Shown here: one piece after another, positions 8,690-17,034 of the stretch
How the letters are laid out: each line of letters starts with the position of its first letter
Numbering within the stretch: position 1 is the stretch's first letter
Origin: Cyanobacteria bacterium M_surface_10_m2_179
Lineage (GTDB): Bacteria > Cyanobacteriota > Cyanobacteriia > PCC-6307 > Cyanobiaceae
Direction: 5' to 3'
Assembly (NCBI GenBank): GCA_016882545.1
Contig: VGPW01000008.1
Span: forward strand, 1 to 38,714
DNA: 38,714 nt
Program-made: the position numbers and the translations under genes
Notes under the pieces: generated by a model
What the model was told of the DNA's origin: nothing
The model's input: only the letters and a program-made list of their open reading frames with translations
The model's database searches: none

Positions 8690-9256
8690 GTGACCCGTCG
8701 TCGTCTGGTGTGGGGGCTGCCTGTGCTGTTGGTGGGGCTGGCCTGGCCGCTCCAGGCGGCACCAACCGTGCAGGTGTTCGACAGCAACATCACGCAGGCT
8801 CAGGTGGTGGCGGCCCAGCGGGGCTGGTGCCAGGGGCTGCTCAACATCGGTGCCGCCTACCGCTCTGGCGGGTATGCCAAGGCCAAGGTCGCGGCGGAAG
8901 CGGTGATCGATCAGGCCTATGCCTATCAATACGGGCCTGTGGCCTTCAAGCCCACGCTTGCCTCCGGTGCTCAAACGTTCCGGGCCACCCGGGCTGGAGC
9001 CATCGCCTATTTCGTGGGTGGCGATCCGGCCTTCCCCAAGGACAAGGGGTTTGCCATCAAGCCCTGGCGCAGTTGTGAGGTTAGCAACCATGTGATCCAA
9101 CTCCGTGGCAGCCACGCCACCACCATGGGCAATGTGAGCTTCACCGATGCAGCGGGCCAGGTGACCACGGTGGATAAAACCTGGGGGTTCGTGCGTGAGA
9201 GCGATGGCACGGTGCGGATCGTTCTGCATCATTCGTCCCTGCCGTTTGGCAGCTGA
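8690..9256 (+). CDS. Exported conserved cyanobacterial protein, SnoaL/CaMKII-association-like
   Basis: The protein has 188 residues from a GTG start. Residues 1-24 are a signal peptide ending LQAAP. The mature part contains WCQGLLNIGAAYRSGG, AIAYFVGGDPAFPKDKGFA, MGNVSFTD, VDKTWGF and a C-terminal VLHHSSLPF. I recall this pattern from cyanobacterial proteins often labelled phosphoribosyl-AMP cyclohydrolase. Neither the metal-binding cysteines nor the core of that enzyme is present, so the label should not be carried over. The fold most resembles the small cone-shaped SnoaL/CaMKII association domain. The role is unknown. It is divergent from the DUF3104 gene across about 80 bases. Confidence 0.7.
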   Translation: MTRRRLVWGLPVLLVGLAWPLQAAPTVQVFDSNITQAQVVAAQRGWCQGLLNIGAAYRSGGYAKAKVAAEAVIDQAYAYQYGPVAFKPTLASGAQTFRATRAGAIAYFVGGDPAFPKDKGFAIKPWRSCEVSNHVIQLRGSHATTMGNVSFTDAAGQVTTVDKTWGFVRESDGTVRIVLHHSSLPFGS

Positions 9257-9268
9257 GCCGGTGTGTGC

Positions 9269-9415
9269 TCAGTAGGGCAGGGTGAAGCCTGACTGCATGT
9301 TCTTCACATCGAGCATCACCCAGGTGAGCCAGACGAGTAGGCCGATCACACCTGAAACAGCAGCTACCCGTGCAGCGGCGCGCAGCACCAGTTCCAACAG
9401 ACTGATCTCTTTCAC
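9269..9415 (-). CDS. Small single-pass membrane protein (48 residues)
   Basis: From a GTG at 9415 the frame encodes a charged N-terminus (KEISLLELVLRAAARV), one strong hydrophobic segment (about residues 14-32, VAAVSGVIGLLVWLTWVML) and a short tail ending FTLPY. The hydrophobic run and following polar tail look like a real membrane-anchored peptide. The frame is open further upstream to 9550, but that part is rich in Thr/Ser and looks non-coding. The gene is convergent with the preceding secreted protein, with 12 bases between stops. I do not recognise the family. The main doubt is the weak ribosome-binding site. Confidence 0.45.
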   Translation of the reverse strand: MKEISLLELVLRAAARVAAVSGVIGLLVWLTWVMLDVKNMQSGFTLPY

Positions 9416-9500
9416 AGGCAGGACAACGCTGCCCTCACTATGGGTGGTCAGCTCGCTGCTTGTGGTGCACTCGCCTCTAGTCTTTGTCGTGTCAGCCGCC

Positions 9501-10007
9501 ATGTTCATTACCGTGGCGCTTCCGGTCGCCTCCAGCGTTGCCACAAGCACGGCTGCCCGCGCGTCTCTCTGCCCGACTCCCGTGCGCAGCCAGATTCAGG
9601 CTCTTTATCGCTGGCATCTGCAGCAGCAGGGACCTTCGGCTGATCACACCATCGCCAGCCAACGGCAGCGATTCACGCCTGAGCTCTATCAGTTGCTGAT
9701 GCGAGCCCAGGCGCTCACACCGGCCGATGGACGCTTTGTGGATTTCGATCTCTTCAGCGGCACCCAGGTGACCACGTTCTCTGCCTCCCTGCTCGGTTGC
9801 AGCCCACTGCCGTCGGGACGGTTGCAGGCGCTGGTGGCGGTGCGGGCCGGGCTGCGGAATCGATCGGATGAGCCGTTGCAGCAGTTGCGCTACATCCTCC
9901 AAAACAGCCAACCCGAGGGTTGGCGTATCGCTGACATCGTCTATCCCGGGGAACCTGCCTTTCGGTTGATCCCCTACCTCCAGCACCTGCTGCAGGAGCA
10001 GCGTTGA
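9501..10007 (+). CDS. Exported hypothetical protein, DUF3828-like
   Basis: From ATG 9501 the product is 168 residues. It has a hydrophobic leader ending near AARA/SLCPTP, then an alpha/beta domain: VRSQIQALYRWHLQQQG, FTPELYQLLMRAQ, VDFDLFSGTQ, LQALVAVRAGLR, and a C-terminal GWRIADIVYPGEPAFRLIPYLQ. The FYxWYL-like opening and the WxIxDI...L closing are reminiscent of DUF3828 proteins, which have no established function. In-frame GTG codons at 9444, 9462 and 9465 could give a longer signal peptide; none has a convincing ribosome-binding site. The frame is open back to 9282, but the upstream part overlaps the divergent small membrane gene and looks non-coding. Confidence 0.6.
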   Translation: MFITVALPVASSVATSTAARASLCPTPVRSQIQALYRWHLQQQGPSADHTIASQRQRFTPELYQLLMRAQALTPADGRFVDFDLFSGTQVTTFSASLLGCSPLPSGRLQALVAVRAGLRNRSDEPLQQLRYILQNSQPEGWRIADIVYPGEPAFRLIPYLQHLLQEQR

Positions 10008-10526
10008 AACCAGGTGCTGATCGGATGCCTGCGCGGTGGAGCGGCTCGCGTCGTAATCGCCCTTCATGAACGGTGATTGCGCTGGGTGAAGAGCGATGTC
10101 GATCCCGCTGCGGGGCTTGCCCGTGGTGTGAAGCCGGTTCATCGTGAAGGCAACGGGATTCGGAGGCGCCATTGATGGACGACACCCCCCCTGAGCACCA
10201 GCTAGGAGCGCGCTGACGATCCGGCCCCTGCTCCAACACTCTCAACGGATCTCTGACGACCCCGGTGCGTGTTTCACGCCGTCCATCGCGCCGTTTCAGG
10301 TGCCCCGGACTCTGCGGGACGTCCCCCTAGACACCTGGCCCCAGGTGCCAGCGCCGGCAGCTCCGACCCACAACTCAAGATTCAGAACCCTGATCCACGG
10401 ATCACGGTTGTTCATAGGCATCACGATTGCAATGCTGGCCCCACCTCTGCGGGCCGATCGGCTGAGCAGGCAAACGCCCGGGACCCACGTCCCGGGCTTT
10501 GTTGTGTGATCGCTCAGGATTGGCCG
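10008..10526. other. Gene-poor stretch with four hairpins
   Basis: No protein gene is supported here. The right part holds ordered inverted repeats: CACCTGG/CCAGGTG (10332-10347), TGATCC/GGATCA (10391-10404), GGCCC/GGGCC (10437-10455), and a strong terminator hairpin (10476-10497). Such a series ending in a terminator could be a structured small RNA or a long 3' UTR of the upstream gene. Minus-strand reading of 10019-10172 is open, but I could not recognise a product. Confidence 0.4.
10476..10503 (+). terminator. Intrinsic (rho-independent) terminator
   Basis: A perfect 9-bp stem, GCCCGGGAC (10476-10484) with GTCCCGGGC (10489-10497), closes a CCAC loop. It is followed directly by TTTGTT. The GC-rich stem plus T-rich tail is the classical terminator form on the plus strand. 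It insulates the next gene at 10527 from whatever is transcribed upstream, either the 9501-10007 gene or a small RNA. Confidence 0.8.
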
Positions 10527-10838
10527 ATGCAACAACGCTGGATCGCCCCCCTGGCCGCGCTGGTGCTGCTGTGGCCTCACCCGGCTGACGCTCAGGCCTG
10601 GAGCGCCCTCGAGGCCCAGCGCCAGCGGTGCGCCGAAACGGGATCAGCTGCGGTGTGCCGGGCAGCGCTGGAGCAATCCCATGTCCTGAAGCGCTGGGCC
10701 GACAACGCGAAGCTCTGGCGCTGCACCACCGCCTTGCTGGGAGCGGAAGCAGTGATGCTCAGCAGCTCTTTCAACCCTGGGACTGGCACCACCCTTGAGG
10801 GTTCGAACCGTGAGGTACGCCAGGCCTGCGGACGCTGA
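10527..10838 (+). CDS. Exported small cysteine-containing protein
   Basis: The protein has 103 residues from ATG 10527, which lies just after the terminator. The leader MQQRWIAPLAALVLLW...ADAQA is a clear signal peptide. The mature part is helical with four cysteines (in RQRCAET, AVCRAAL, LWRCTTA and QACGR), which could pair into two disulfides in the periplasm. I do not recognise the family. The frame is open further upstream to 10269, but that sequence covers the hairpins and is not plausible coding DNA. Confidence 0.65.
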   Translation: MQQRWIAPLAALVLLWPHPADAQAWSALEAQRQRCAETGSAAVCRAALEQSHVLKRWADNAKLWRCTTALLGAEAVMLSSSFNPGTGTTLEGSNREVRQACGR

Positions 10839-10876
10839 ACCAGTGGCATTGTTGGGGCCTCTGCTGCGAGCCGTTG

Positions 10877-11266
10877 ATGCCCGTTCCCACCATTCCGGCC
10901 GTTGTCACCCTGGCCGCCGTGATCATCTATCAGGGCACGGCGATGGCCGTGGGCCAGGCGCGGGTGAAGCACAAGGTGATGCCGCCGGCCACCACGGGCC
11001 CGGAGCCGTTTGAATGTGCCCTGCGGGTGCAGCAGAACACCCTGGAGCAGCTGGTGTTCTTCCTGCCGGTGTTCTGGCTGGCAGCCCTGATGGCCAGTGA
11101 AACCTGGGCTTCACTGCTCGGCTTCATCTGGGTGGGCGGCCGCGTGGCCTACGGCGTGGGCTATCGCCTCGCCCCTGGTCAGCGGGGCCCCGGTTTCGGG
11201 ATCAGCTTTCTCAGCAGCATTGCGCTGCTGGTGATGGCGGTGGTGGGTGCGTTCAGCCAGGGCTGA
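10877..11266 (+). CDS. MAPEG family membrane protein
   Basis: The protein has 129 residues with four hydrophobic segments, the size and topology of MAPEG proteins (membrane-associated eicosanoid and glutathione metabolism). The signature lies in the first loop to helix 2: ECALRVQQNTLEQLVFFLP at residues 47-65. It matches the Arg...Asn-Thr-x-Glu pattern of the family. Bacterial members are thought to handle glutathione conjugation or peroxide reduction in the membrane; the substrate here is unknown. ATG 10877 is chosen; a TTG one codon earlier is possible. Confidence 0.85.
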   Translation: MPVPTIPAVVTLAAVIIYQGTAMAVGQARVKHKVMPPATTGPEPFECALRVQQNTLEQLVFFLPVFWLAALMASETWASLLGFIWVGGRVAYGVGYRLAPGQRGPGFGISFLSSIALLVMAVVGAFSQG

Positions 11267-11441
11267 GCCGGCCAGCACTGGGCGCCTGGATGAGCACGTT
11301 GATCTGATCGCTGATCAGACTTGCGCCTGCCGCCAGTTGCCGTAGGGGAAGCCCGAACAGCAGGCTGGCGAGATCAATGGCAACGGTGGCGACCACGCAG
11401 CCAGCACGGAACTCTGGCGACTGTAACGAAAGATTGCGCGG
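11267..11441. other. Intergenic spacer between convergent MAPEG and GH57 genes
   Basis: The two flanking genes converge here. I see no clear terminator hairpin with a T-tract, no RNA gene and no convincing short reading frame. CTGATCGCTGATCAG (about 11305-11319) is a small inverted repeat that could form a hairpin. Confidence 0.4.
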
Positions 11442-12890
11442 CTAGCGGGGTGACGGCGGTGTTTGGGCTGTGAGCACCGCCTCGCCCCGGCGATGCAGTT
11501 CGCGGGCGTAGTCGGTCCAGGTGCCCTGACCCCAGTAGCGAAAGCAGCTGGTTTCCAGCAGCAGCAGATGCAGCAACGCCTCCTGGTAAGGAGCCGTTTG
11601 CGTGGTGGCAGGGTCGTGGTGCATCTGTGAATCAAAGGTTTGGTGAAAGGCAGCGCTGAGCTGCTGCATCGGCCCCAGCACGTTCTCGTAGCCCTGCACC
11701 CAGCTGAGGTTGTTGGTCCAGGAGGCCCCTTCCATGCTGAACGTGGGATCCAGCGCCTGGCAGCGGGCGATGGCCGCATCCACAGCTGCGGGGCCCTGCG
11801 CATCACCCAGCTGTTGCCAGAGCTGTTGCTGGCGCACCGCCTGAATGGCGGGGTAGTCGCTTTCAGCGATCTGCAGCAACTGCAGATACTCACTGCCGTT
11901 CAGAGCTGCGGTGCTCGGCTGATCGCGCAGCTTCTGGTGTGCCTGGATGAAGGCTGCCGGGAACTCATTCATCATCACGCCGCCGTTTTCGCCATCGGCG
12001 ATCTGGCTCACCAGCGGCGGCACCTGGCGCTCTCCCAGGGGCAGCGGGCCCAGGCCCAGGGCCTCGTAGCAGGGCTGCATCTGACCCACCAATTTCGTGT
12101 CTGAGCCTTGGGTTTTGATCAGCGCGGTGATGCTCACGCTCTCGCCGTTGCTGTTGCGAGCGATCAAACGGTTGGGCAACACCTTTTGCGCGCTGCTCAG
12201 CCGGGAACCATCGAGGTTTTCCACGCTGTGCTCCTGCACCAGCAGCCATTGGTAGCCGCAATCCCGAAGCGCCTTCACCAGGGCGAACAGGGTGTCGGGA
12301 TGGTTGGGCAGATGCATCTCAGGCGGCGAAAACCCCCGCACGCGGCTGAGGGCTTCGCTGCCGAACAGGGCGGCGAACTGGTGCTGCCAGGCCTGGATGT
12401 GCAGCTTCAGATCAGGGATCGGTGTGGAGGGCGCCACGGCGTGGCCCCAGAAGCTGCCGAGCCACTCCACGTGCTGCTGCATCAGCGGGTCGCAGGCCAG
12501 GTAGCGCAGCGCATCGAGGATGTCGCGGCGGCCCATCTGCTCAAAGCCCCAGAGCAGGGTGCCGGAGTAATCGAGCATGATCCGCGGCGCGCAGCCCTGC
12601 TGGATCAGCTCCGGCAGCAGGTCGGCCAGGCGCCGGTAGCACTGGGCGAAGGGTTCGGCGTTGTGGTTATCGCCCTCACCCGGGTGCTCGAACATGTAGC
12701 GGAGATGGGAGATCAGCTCCCCATCGGCGCCCGCCGGGATCGTTGGCTGATGCATGTGCAGCGCACAGGCAAAGGCCGAGCGCAGGCTTTGGAAGCGCTC
12801 GGGACAGATGCTGCTCTGCAGGGGCTGGTGCTGCTGCATCAACCGCTCCAGTTCAGCTTCGCGGCCGGCGATCGGGGGCGTGACGCTCAT
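11442..12890 (-). CDS. Glycoside hydrolase family 57 protein
   Basis: The protein has 482 residues. The family hallmark HMHQP is at 45-49. A Pro-Glu motif, GFSPPEM (186-192), places E191 where GH57 enzymes keep their nucleophile. DGEN (299-302) matches the conserved late motif. GH57 enzymes act on alpha-glucans as amylases, branching enzymes or pullulanases, retaining the anomeric form. Which of these applies here cannot be read from sequence. No signal peptide is present, so it is cytoplasmic and may act on glycogen. The start is the ATG at 12890. It stands alone, 38 bases downstream of the cytochrome b gene end. Confidence 0.85.
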   Translation of the reverse strand: MSVTPPIAGREAELERLMQQHQPLQSSICPERFQSLRSAFACALHMHQPTIPAGADGELISHLRYMFEHPGEGDNHNAEPFAQCYRRLADLLPELIQQGCAPRIMLDYSGTLLWGFEQMGRRDILDALRYLACDPLMQQHVEWLGSFWGHAVAPSTPIPDLKLHIQAWQHQFAALFGSEALSRVRGFSPPEMHLPNHPDTLFALVKALRDCGYQWLLVQEHSVENLDGSRLSSAQKVLPNRLIARNSNGESVSITALIKTQGSDTKLVGQMQPCYEALGLGPLPLGERQVPPLVSQIADGENGGVMMNEFPAAFIQAHQKLRDQPSTAALNGSEYLQLLQIAESDYPAIQAVRQQQLWQQLGDAQGPAAVDAAIARCQALDPTFSMEGASWTNNLSWVQGYENVLGPMQQLSAAFHQTFDSQMHHDPATTQTAPYQEALLHLLLLETSCFRYWGQGTWTDYARELHRRGEAVLTAQTPPSPR

Positions 12891-12928
12891 CCAGGCAGAT
12901 CAACAGACCGGCCTCCACTCTCACGCCA

Positions 12929-13462
12929 TCAGCGCTTCTGAAACGGGCGGGTCAGCTGATCCAGCCACAGGCGGGGATGGTCGTTGGCTCGCAGGGTTGG
13001 GCTGAACATCGACCCCGCCAGGCTGCGGCCACCACGCCGAAGCACCGCCTCCACATGCCAGAGCAGGGCCGCAGCGATCAGCAGCCAGGCCAGCAGGTGC
13101 AGGTGATACACCACGTGGTCGAGCCGGCCCTCGCGCAGCCAGTCCTCCTGCATCAGCTTGCCGCTGCCCACCGCCAGCCCCAGGCCGATCAGGGCGGTGG
13201 CGTTCGCGGGCTGGCGGAGTTTGTGGCGGCCGAGGCTGAAGGCCACCAGGGCGAACAGCAGCGCCAGCGGCCAGAGCAGCACGCCGATGCTGCCGTGGAT
13301 CTCGATCCAGTCGCCGGGGAGCTGAACGGGCAGGGGCAGCCAGCGGCCGTCGAGATTGGAATACACAACCGCGCCGCTCAGCCAGGCCAGCGGCACCAGC
13401 ACCACCATGGCGCCGTGCAGCAGGCGCAGGAGCGAGGGTTGATAAGGAGAGGTTGGTGCCAT
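12929..13462 (-). CDS. Four-helix b-type cytochrome (b561-like) membrane protein
   Basis: The protein has 177 residues from the ATG at 13462. Four hydrophobic helices lie at about 12-34, 54-76, 88-102 and 117-137. Histidines at the right depths to bind heme are H16 (LLHGAMV), H56 (EIHGSIG), H120 or H122 (VVYHLHLLAW) and H136 (LLWHVEAV). This is the layout of small membrane cytochromes b that pass electrons across the membrane. The gene begins 8 bases after the UPF0016 exporter gene, so the two are probably co-transcribed. The electron donor and acceptor are unknown. Confidence 0.75.
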   Translation of the reverse strand: MAPTSPYQPSLLRLLHGAMVVLVPLAWLSGAVVYSNLDGRWLPLPVQLPGDWIEIHGSIGVLLWPLALLFALVAFSLGRHKLRQPANATALIGLGLAVGSGKLMQEDWLREGRLDHVVYHLHLLAWLLIAAALLWHVEAVLRRGGRSLAGSMFSPTLRANDHPRLWLDQLTRPFQKR

Positions 13463-13470
13463 CGGCTGGA

Positions 13471-14124
13471 TTAGGTGAGGGCCTGGTGCAGGGAGAACAG
13501 CCCGAAGGCGATGAACAGCCCGCCGCTCAGTTGATAGAGCAGCCGTTCGCTGATGCGGCCTCCGATCCACTGCCCCGCACCCACCGCCAGCCAGGTGACG
13601 AGGGCGTGGCCCGCCAGGGTGCCCGCCAACAGCCCGGCAAAGGAGAAGGCCGGTGCTGTGGCCAAAAAGATGGTGGTGAACTGGGTGCGATCGCCCAGCT
13701 CGGCGATGAACACCAGCGCAAAGGCTTCCCAGATCACAGCCCAGGTGGTGGTGATGCGGGAGCGGCTTTCGGCCTCGTCGATCACCTGCTCCGCCTCTTG
13801 TTCCTCCGCTTCGGCCTCGTCGGCCCCCATGCCCTGGGCATCGATCAGCAGCTTCACGCCGAAGCCGGCAAACAGCAGCGCCGCCAGCCAGGGCACCACG
13901 CTGGCCGGCAACAGCTCCCGCAGCCCGTAGCCCAGCCCCAGGGAGATCAGGGTGACGGCGGCGAGGGCCGCAAAGGCACCGATGAACACATCTCTGGCCC
14001 GGTGCCGCGTGGCCAGGATCAGAGCCATGAAGAAGGTTTTGTCCCCCAGCTCCGCCAGGGTGATGGCCGTGAGGCTGGCCCCGAAGGCGGCCACACCGGG
14101 ATCTGAGGAAAGCGCTGCGCTCAT
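13471..14124 (-). CDS. mnx: UPF0016/GDT1 family manganese exporter
   Basis: The protein has 217 residues from ATG 14124. Two family signatures, ELGDKT (25-30) and ELGDRT (142-147), each lie in a membrane helix. They are the cation-binding motifs of UPF0016 proteins. Six helices surround an acidic cytoplasmic loop (about 98-122, many Glu). Characterised cyanobacterial relatives (Mnx of Synechocystis) export Mn2+ from the cytoplasm to lumen or periplasm. In-frame ATGs at 14142 and 14160 give longer forms; the one at 14160 overlaps the kinase stop as ATGA, which would suit translational coupling. It sits in an operon with a two-component system and a CDF transporter. Confidence 0.87.
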   Translation of the reverse strand: MSAALSSDPGVAAFGASLTAITLAELGDKTFFMALILATRHRARDVFIGAFAALAAVTLISLGLGYGLRELLPASVVPWLAALLFAGFGVKLLIDAQGMGADEAEAEEQEAEQVIDEAESRSRITTTWAVIWEAFALVFIAELGDRTQFTTIFLATAPAFSFAGLLAGTLAGHALVTWLAVGAGQWIGGRISERLLYQLSGGLFIAFGLFSLHQALT

Positions 14125-14156
14125 CCACCAAACCTGCCTCATCACCCGTGCAGAAG

Positions 14157-15458
14157 TCATGAGATTGGGGGTGGTTGGGGCCAGAGCACCTGCAGGGTGC
14201 AACGCCCCGGCTCACCGCTGAGCAGGGAGAGCTCGCCGCCATGGCTGCGGGCGATGCTGCGGGCGATCGCCAGCCCCAGGCCGCTGTGGCCGCCCTGATC
14301 GCTGCTGCGCCAGAAGCGCTCGAACACCTGCTCCTGCGCGTCGCTGGGGATGCCGGGTCCCTGATCGATCACCAACACCGTGATCTGCCGAGCGGAGGTG
14401 GACACCTCGATGGCCACCTGGCCGCCGCTGGGGCTGTAGCGGATGGCATTGAGCAACAGGTTGGTGAACAGCCGTAGCAGCTGCTCGCTGCGGGCTTCGA
14501 TCGCAACGCTGTGGCTGGCGGGATCGGGGCTGAGGCTCAGGCGAATCGATCGTTGCCTCGCCTGGGCGCTGTAGCAGCGGATCAGATCGTCGAGCAGTTC
14601 GAGCAGATCGAAGCGCACCAGGGCCCGCTGGGCCGCGGCGGGATCGCTGAGCTCCTGCCGTTGCCGCGCCAGCAGCAGCAGATCATCCACCAGCTCCCCC
14701 AGCTGGATGGTGAGCTGGTTGAGTTCACGCCAGGCCAGTTGGGGTTAACGGCGCAGCGGCTCCGGCACGGCCGCCAGCAGGGCCCGCAGGGCCGAGAGGG
14801 GATGGCGCAGCTCATGGGAGGCATCAGCCGTGAAACGCTCCAGGGCGCGCACCTGTTGCTGCAGCGGCCAGAAGGCGGCATTGAGCATCTGGCGGCCCAC
14901 CAGCAGCGCCGCCAGCACGGTGACGATCCCGCCCAGGAGCAGTCCGCTGCGCAGCCGCTGCAGATCTGCCTGGGCCGCCTGATCGGAGACGGCCACCCGC
15001 ACCGACCCCAGCTGCTGGGGCGGCGCTCCCGCAGGGCTGCGCACCAGCACCGGTTGCCACAGGCTGATGCCTCCGGGCCACTGCTGCCAGGGGGTTCGGG
15101 CCCTGTTGATCGGCGGCAGCTGCAGCGACCCCTGCTGCAACAGCAGCGAGCCATCGCGGCTGAACCACTGGATGCGCTGCTCCGCCAGCGCCGGCGTTGT
15201 GATCAGTTGGGCGTTGGGCTGAAATTTGCGCGCACCTGCGGCCTCGCTGGTTTCGTGGGCGATCAGGGGCAGCTGGCTGGCGGCCGCTGCCATCAACTGG
15301 CGCAGTTCGGTGCGCAGGTCGTTCTGGCGCTGCAGCGCCACCTTCCAATACAGCGACCCGGCAAAAGCGCTCAGCAGCAGCAGGGCGAAGCCACCCCCCT
15401 GCAGGGCCAGTCGCCGTTTCAGCCGCAGCGGATCAGGGGGCAGCGAGCCGGTAGCCAA
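14157..15458 (-). pseudogene. Sensor histidine kinase broken by one in-frame stop
   Basis: The frame starts at a TTG (15458), overlapping the response regulator by 26 bases. It encodes one membrane helix (about 21-40), a periplasmic domain, a second helix (172-188) and a HisKA box ASHELRHP with H215. It then meets TAA at 14745-14747 (codon 238). The same frame resumes at once with PQLAWRELNQL and runs through the ATPase: N box FTNLLLNAIRYSP, G1 DQGPGIP, F box FERFW, G2 GLGLAIA, stop at 14157. No base is gained or lost, so one substitution (for example CAA to TAA) explains it. Reinitiation at the GTG at 14690 could still make an ATPase-only fragment. Loss of function, suppression and sequencing error are all open. 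Confidence 0.85.
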
Positions 15459-16113
15459 GGCCGTAGACCGTTTCGATCAGATTGGCGTGCCCGCCGGCGG
15501 CGCTGAGTTTCTGGCGCAGATTGCGCATGTGGCTGCGTAGGGCGTCGTCGCCCACCACACGGCGACCATCCTCGAAACCATCGAGCAGCTGCTCTTTGCT
15601 GCAGGCGCTGCCCTGGGCGCGGGTCAGCTGCTCCAGGATCAGCGCCTCCTTGCGGGTGAGTTCCAGGCTCCTGCACCCCAGCTGGGCCGTTGTGTCGCCG
15701 GGGTGGAGCTGCAGGTTGCCCCAGGTGAGCTGCGCACGCAGGGGGCGGTGGGCGCGGCGCAGCAGGGCGCGGATGCGCGCCTGGAGCAGTTCAGGATCGA
15801 ATGGCTTCACCACGTAGTCGTCGGCGCCGCCCTCGAGGCCCGCGAGCTTGTCCTCGCGACCATCGCGGCCGGTGAGCATCAACACCAACGGTTGGTGTTG
15901 CCCATGGCTGCGTCGCACCCTGCGGCACACCTCCAGGCCATCGCGATCGGGCAGGCCGAGATCGAGCAACACCAGATCGAAGCCATCACGCTCCAGCCAA
16001 TCCAGCGCTTCGCCGGCGTTGGCTGCCGCCTGCGCCGCATAGCCCCATTGGGCCACCAGGCGGAGCAGCGCGTGGCGCAGGGTGGAGTCGTCTTCCACCA
16101 CCAGCAGCTTCAT
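15433..16113 (-). CDS. OmpR/PhoB-type response regulator
   Basis: The protein has 226 residues. The receiver domain (1-115) has the acidic pair D8/D9, phospho-acceptor D51 (LLDLGLPDRDG), T81 and K103 (KPFD). The C-terminal winged helix (about 125-226) contains LTRKEALILEQL and the DNA-binding stretch LRSHMRNLRQKL, then TVYGLGYRL. It binds DNA and switches genes on or off when phosphorylated. It overlaps the CDF gene by ATGA and runs into the histidine kinase gene, its presumed partner. The neighbours point to a metal response like the cyanobacterial Ni or Mn two-component systems, but the signal is an inference. The gene is intact although its kinase is not. Confidence 0.92.
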   Translation of the reverse strand: MKLLVVEDDSTLRHALLRLVAQWGYAAQAAANAGEALDWLERDGFDLVLLDLGLPDRDGLEVCRRVRRSHGQHQPLVLMLTGRDGREDKLAGLEGGADDYVVKPFDPELLQARIRALLRRAHRPLRAQLTWGNLQLHPGDTTAQLGCRSLELTRKEALILEQLTRAQGSACSKEQLLDGFEDGRRVVGDDALRSHMRNLRQKLSAAGGHANLIETVYGLGYRLAAP

Positions 16114-17030
16114 CGCGACTCGCCGCAGTGGTGGTGGCTGGTTTCGAGCTGCAGGGTGCTCTTGCGGATGCCCACCCCGGCGAGGGCGCTCTGGGCCTGC
16201 TGGATCAGCTGCTGGGGGTGCTGGGCACTCGACTCAAAACAGGAGACATCCACCACCAGGTGGGCTGTGAGGGCCGTGCGTGAGGTGCTCAGCCCCCAGA
16301 TGTGCAGGGCCTCCACGCTCTCCACACCAGGCAGAGCCGTGAGCAGCTGCTTCACCTCCGCCAGGTTGATGTGGCGTGGTGTGGCATCGAGATTGAGGGC
16401 GATTGCCTCGCGCAGCAGATCCACAGCACTCCAGATCACGGCCGCTCCCACGCCGATCGCCGTGATGGCATCGAGCCAGAACCAGCCGGTGAGGCCCACC
16501 ACCAGGGCGCTCACCAGCACCGCCACCGACACCGCCGCATCGGTGAGCAGGTGCAGCACTGCCGCGCGCTGGTTGAGGTCGTGGTGGTGGTTGTGACCGA
16601 ACAGCCGCGCCGACAGCAGGTTGATCACGATGCCTGCGGCGGCGGCCCAGGCCACCGGGCCGGCGATCAGCGGCACGGGGTGCACCAGTCGCTGGATCGC
16701 CTCCACCACCACCACCGTTCCGGCCGAACAGATCAGCAGCGCATTGATCAGCGACACGATCTGGGTGCTGCGGCCATAGCCGTAGGTGAAGCGTCCGCGG
16801 GGAGGTTTCAGGCTCAACCGCTCGGCGCCCCAGCCGAGCACCAGGCCAATCACATCACCGAGGTTGTGCACGGCATCGCCGATCAGGGCGAGCGATCCGA
16901 AGCCGAAGCCGATCACCAGCTGCAGGGCGGTGAGCCCGCTGTTGAGCACGATGCTCCAACGAAACGCCCTGCCGGCCTGGCTGTGGTCGTGGTGGCTGTG
17001 GTCGTGATCGTGATGATGGTGCTGGCTCAT
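16110..17030 (-). CDS. Cation diffusion facilitator (CzcD/ZitB-like) metal efflux transporter
   Basis: The protein has 306 residues and six membrane helices. The N-terminus is a His/Asp-rich tail (residues 4-16), typical of zinc-binding CDF members. The transport site is visible as H55xxxD59 in helix 2 (HNLGD) and H160xxxD164 in helix 5 (HLLTD). This His-Asp quartet favours Zn2+ or Co2+ over Mn2+, whose transporters usually have DxxxD in helix 2. A second His cluster (GHNHHHD, 145-151) lies in the loop before helix 5. The C-terminal domain has LPGVESVEALHIW and ends in a His/Cys tail. It would pump metal out in exchange for protons. It is 4 bases from the small upstream gene. Confidence 0.92.
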   Translation of the reverse strand: MSQHHHHDHDHSHHDHSQAGRAFRWSIVLNSGLTALQLVIGFGFGSLALIGDAVHNLGDVIGLVLGWGAERLSLKPPRGRFTYGYGRSTQIVSLINALLICSAGTVVVVEAIQRLVHPVPLIAGPVAWAAAAGIVINLLSARLFGHNHHHDLNQRAAVLHLLTDAAVSVAVLVSALVVGLTGWFWLDAITAIGVGAAVIWSAVDLLREAIALNLDATPRHINLAEVKQLLTALPGVESVEALHIWGLSTSRTALTAHLVVDVSCFESSAQHPQQLIQQAQSALAGVGIRKSTLQLETSHHHCGESR

Positions 17031-17034
17031 CGGT

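Noticed and set aside
8633-9232. Open minus-strand frames antisense to the exported protein at 8690-9256
   Set aside because: They mirror a real gene with clear signal peptide and conserved motifs; their own products are His/Arg/Gly-rich with no recognisable pattern.
10019-10172. Open minus-strand stretch that might be a small gene or remnant
   Set aside because: A weak resemblance to a dioxygenase tail was considered, but no motif could be confirmed and the frame continues antisense into a real gene.
12108-12941. 277-codon plus-strand frame antisense to the GH57 gene
   Set aside because: Its product is rich in His, Gln and Arg, the typical shadow composition in GC-rich DNA, and the GH57 motifs are on the other strand.
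14582-15154. Minus-strand frame overlapping the kinase stop, as if it bypassed it by frameshift
   Set aside because: It encodes Cys/Ser/Arg-rich sequence with no kinase motif. The kinase continues in its original frame after TAA, so a nonsense change fits better than a frameshift.
14511-15506. 331-codon plus-strand frame antisense to the kinase
   Set aside because: Gln/Arg-rich shadow product without any domain pattern.
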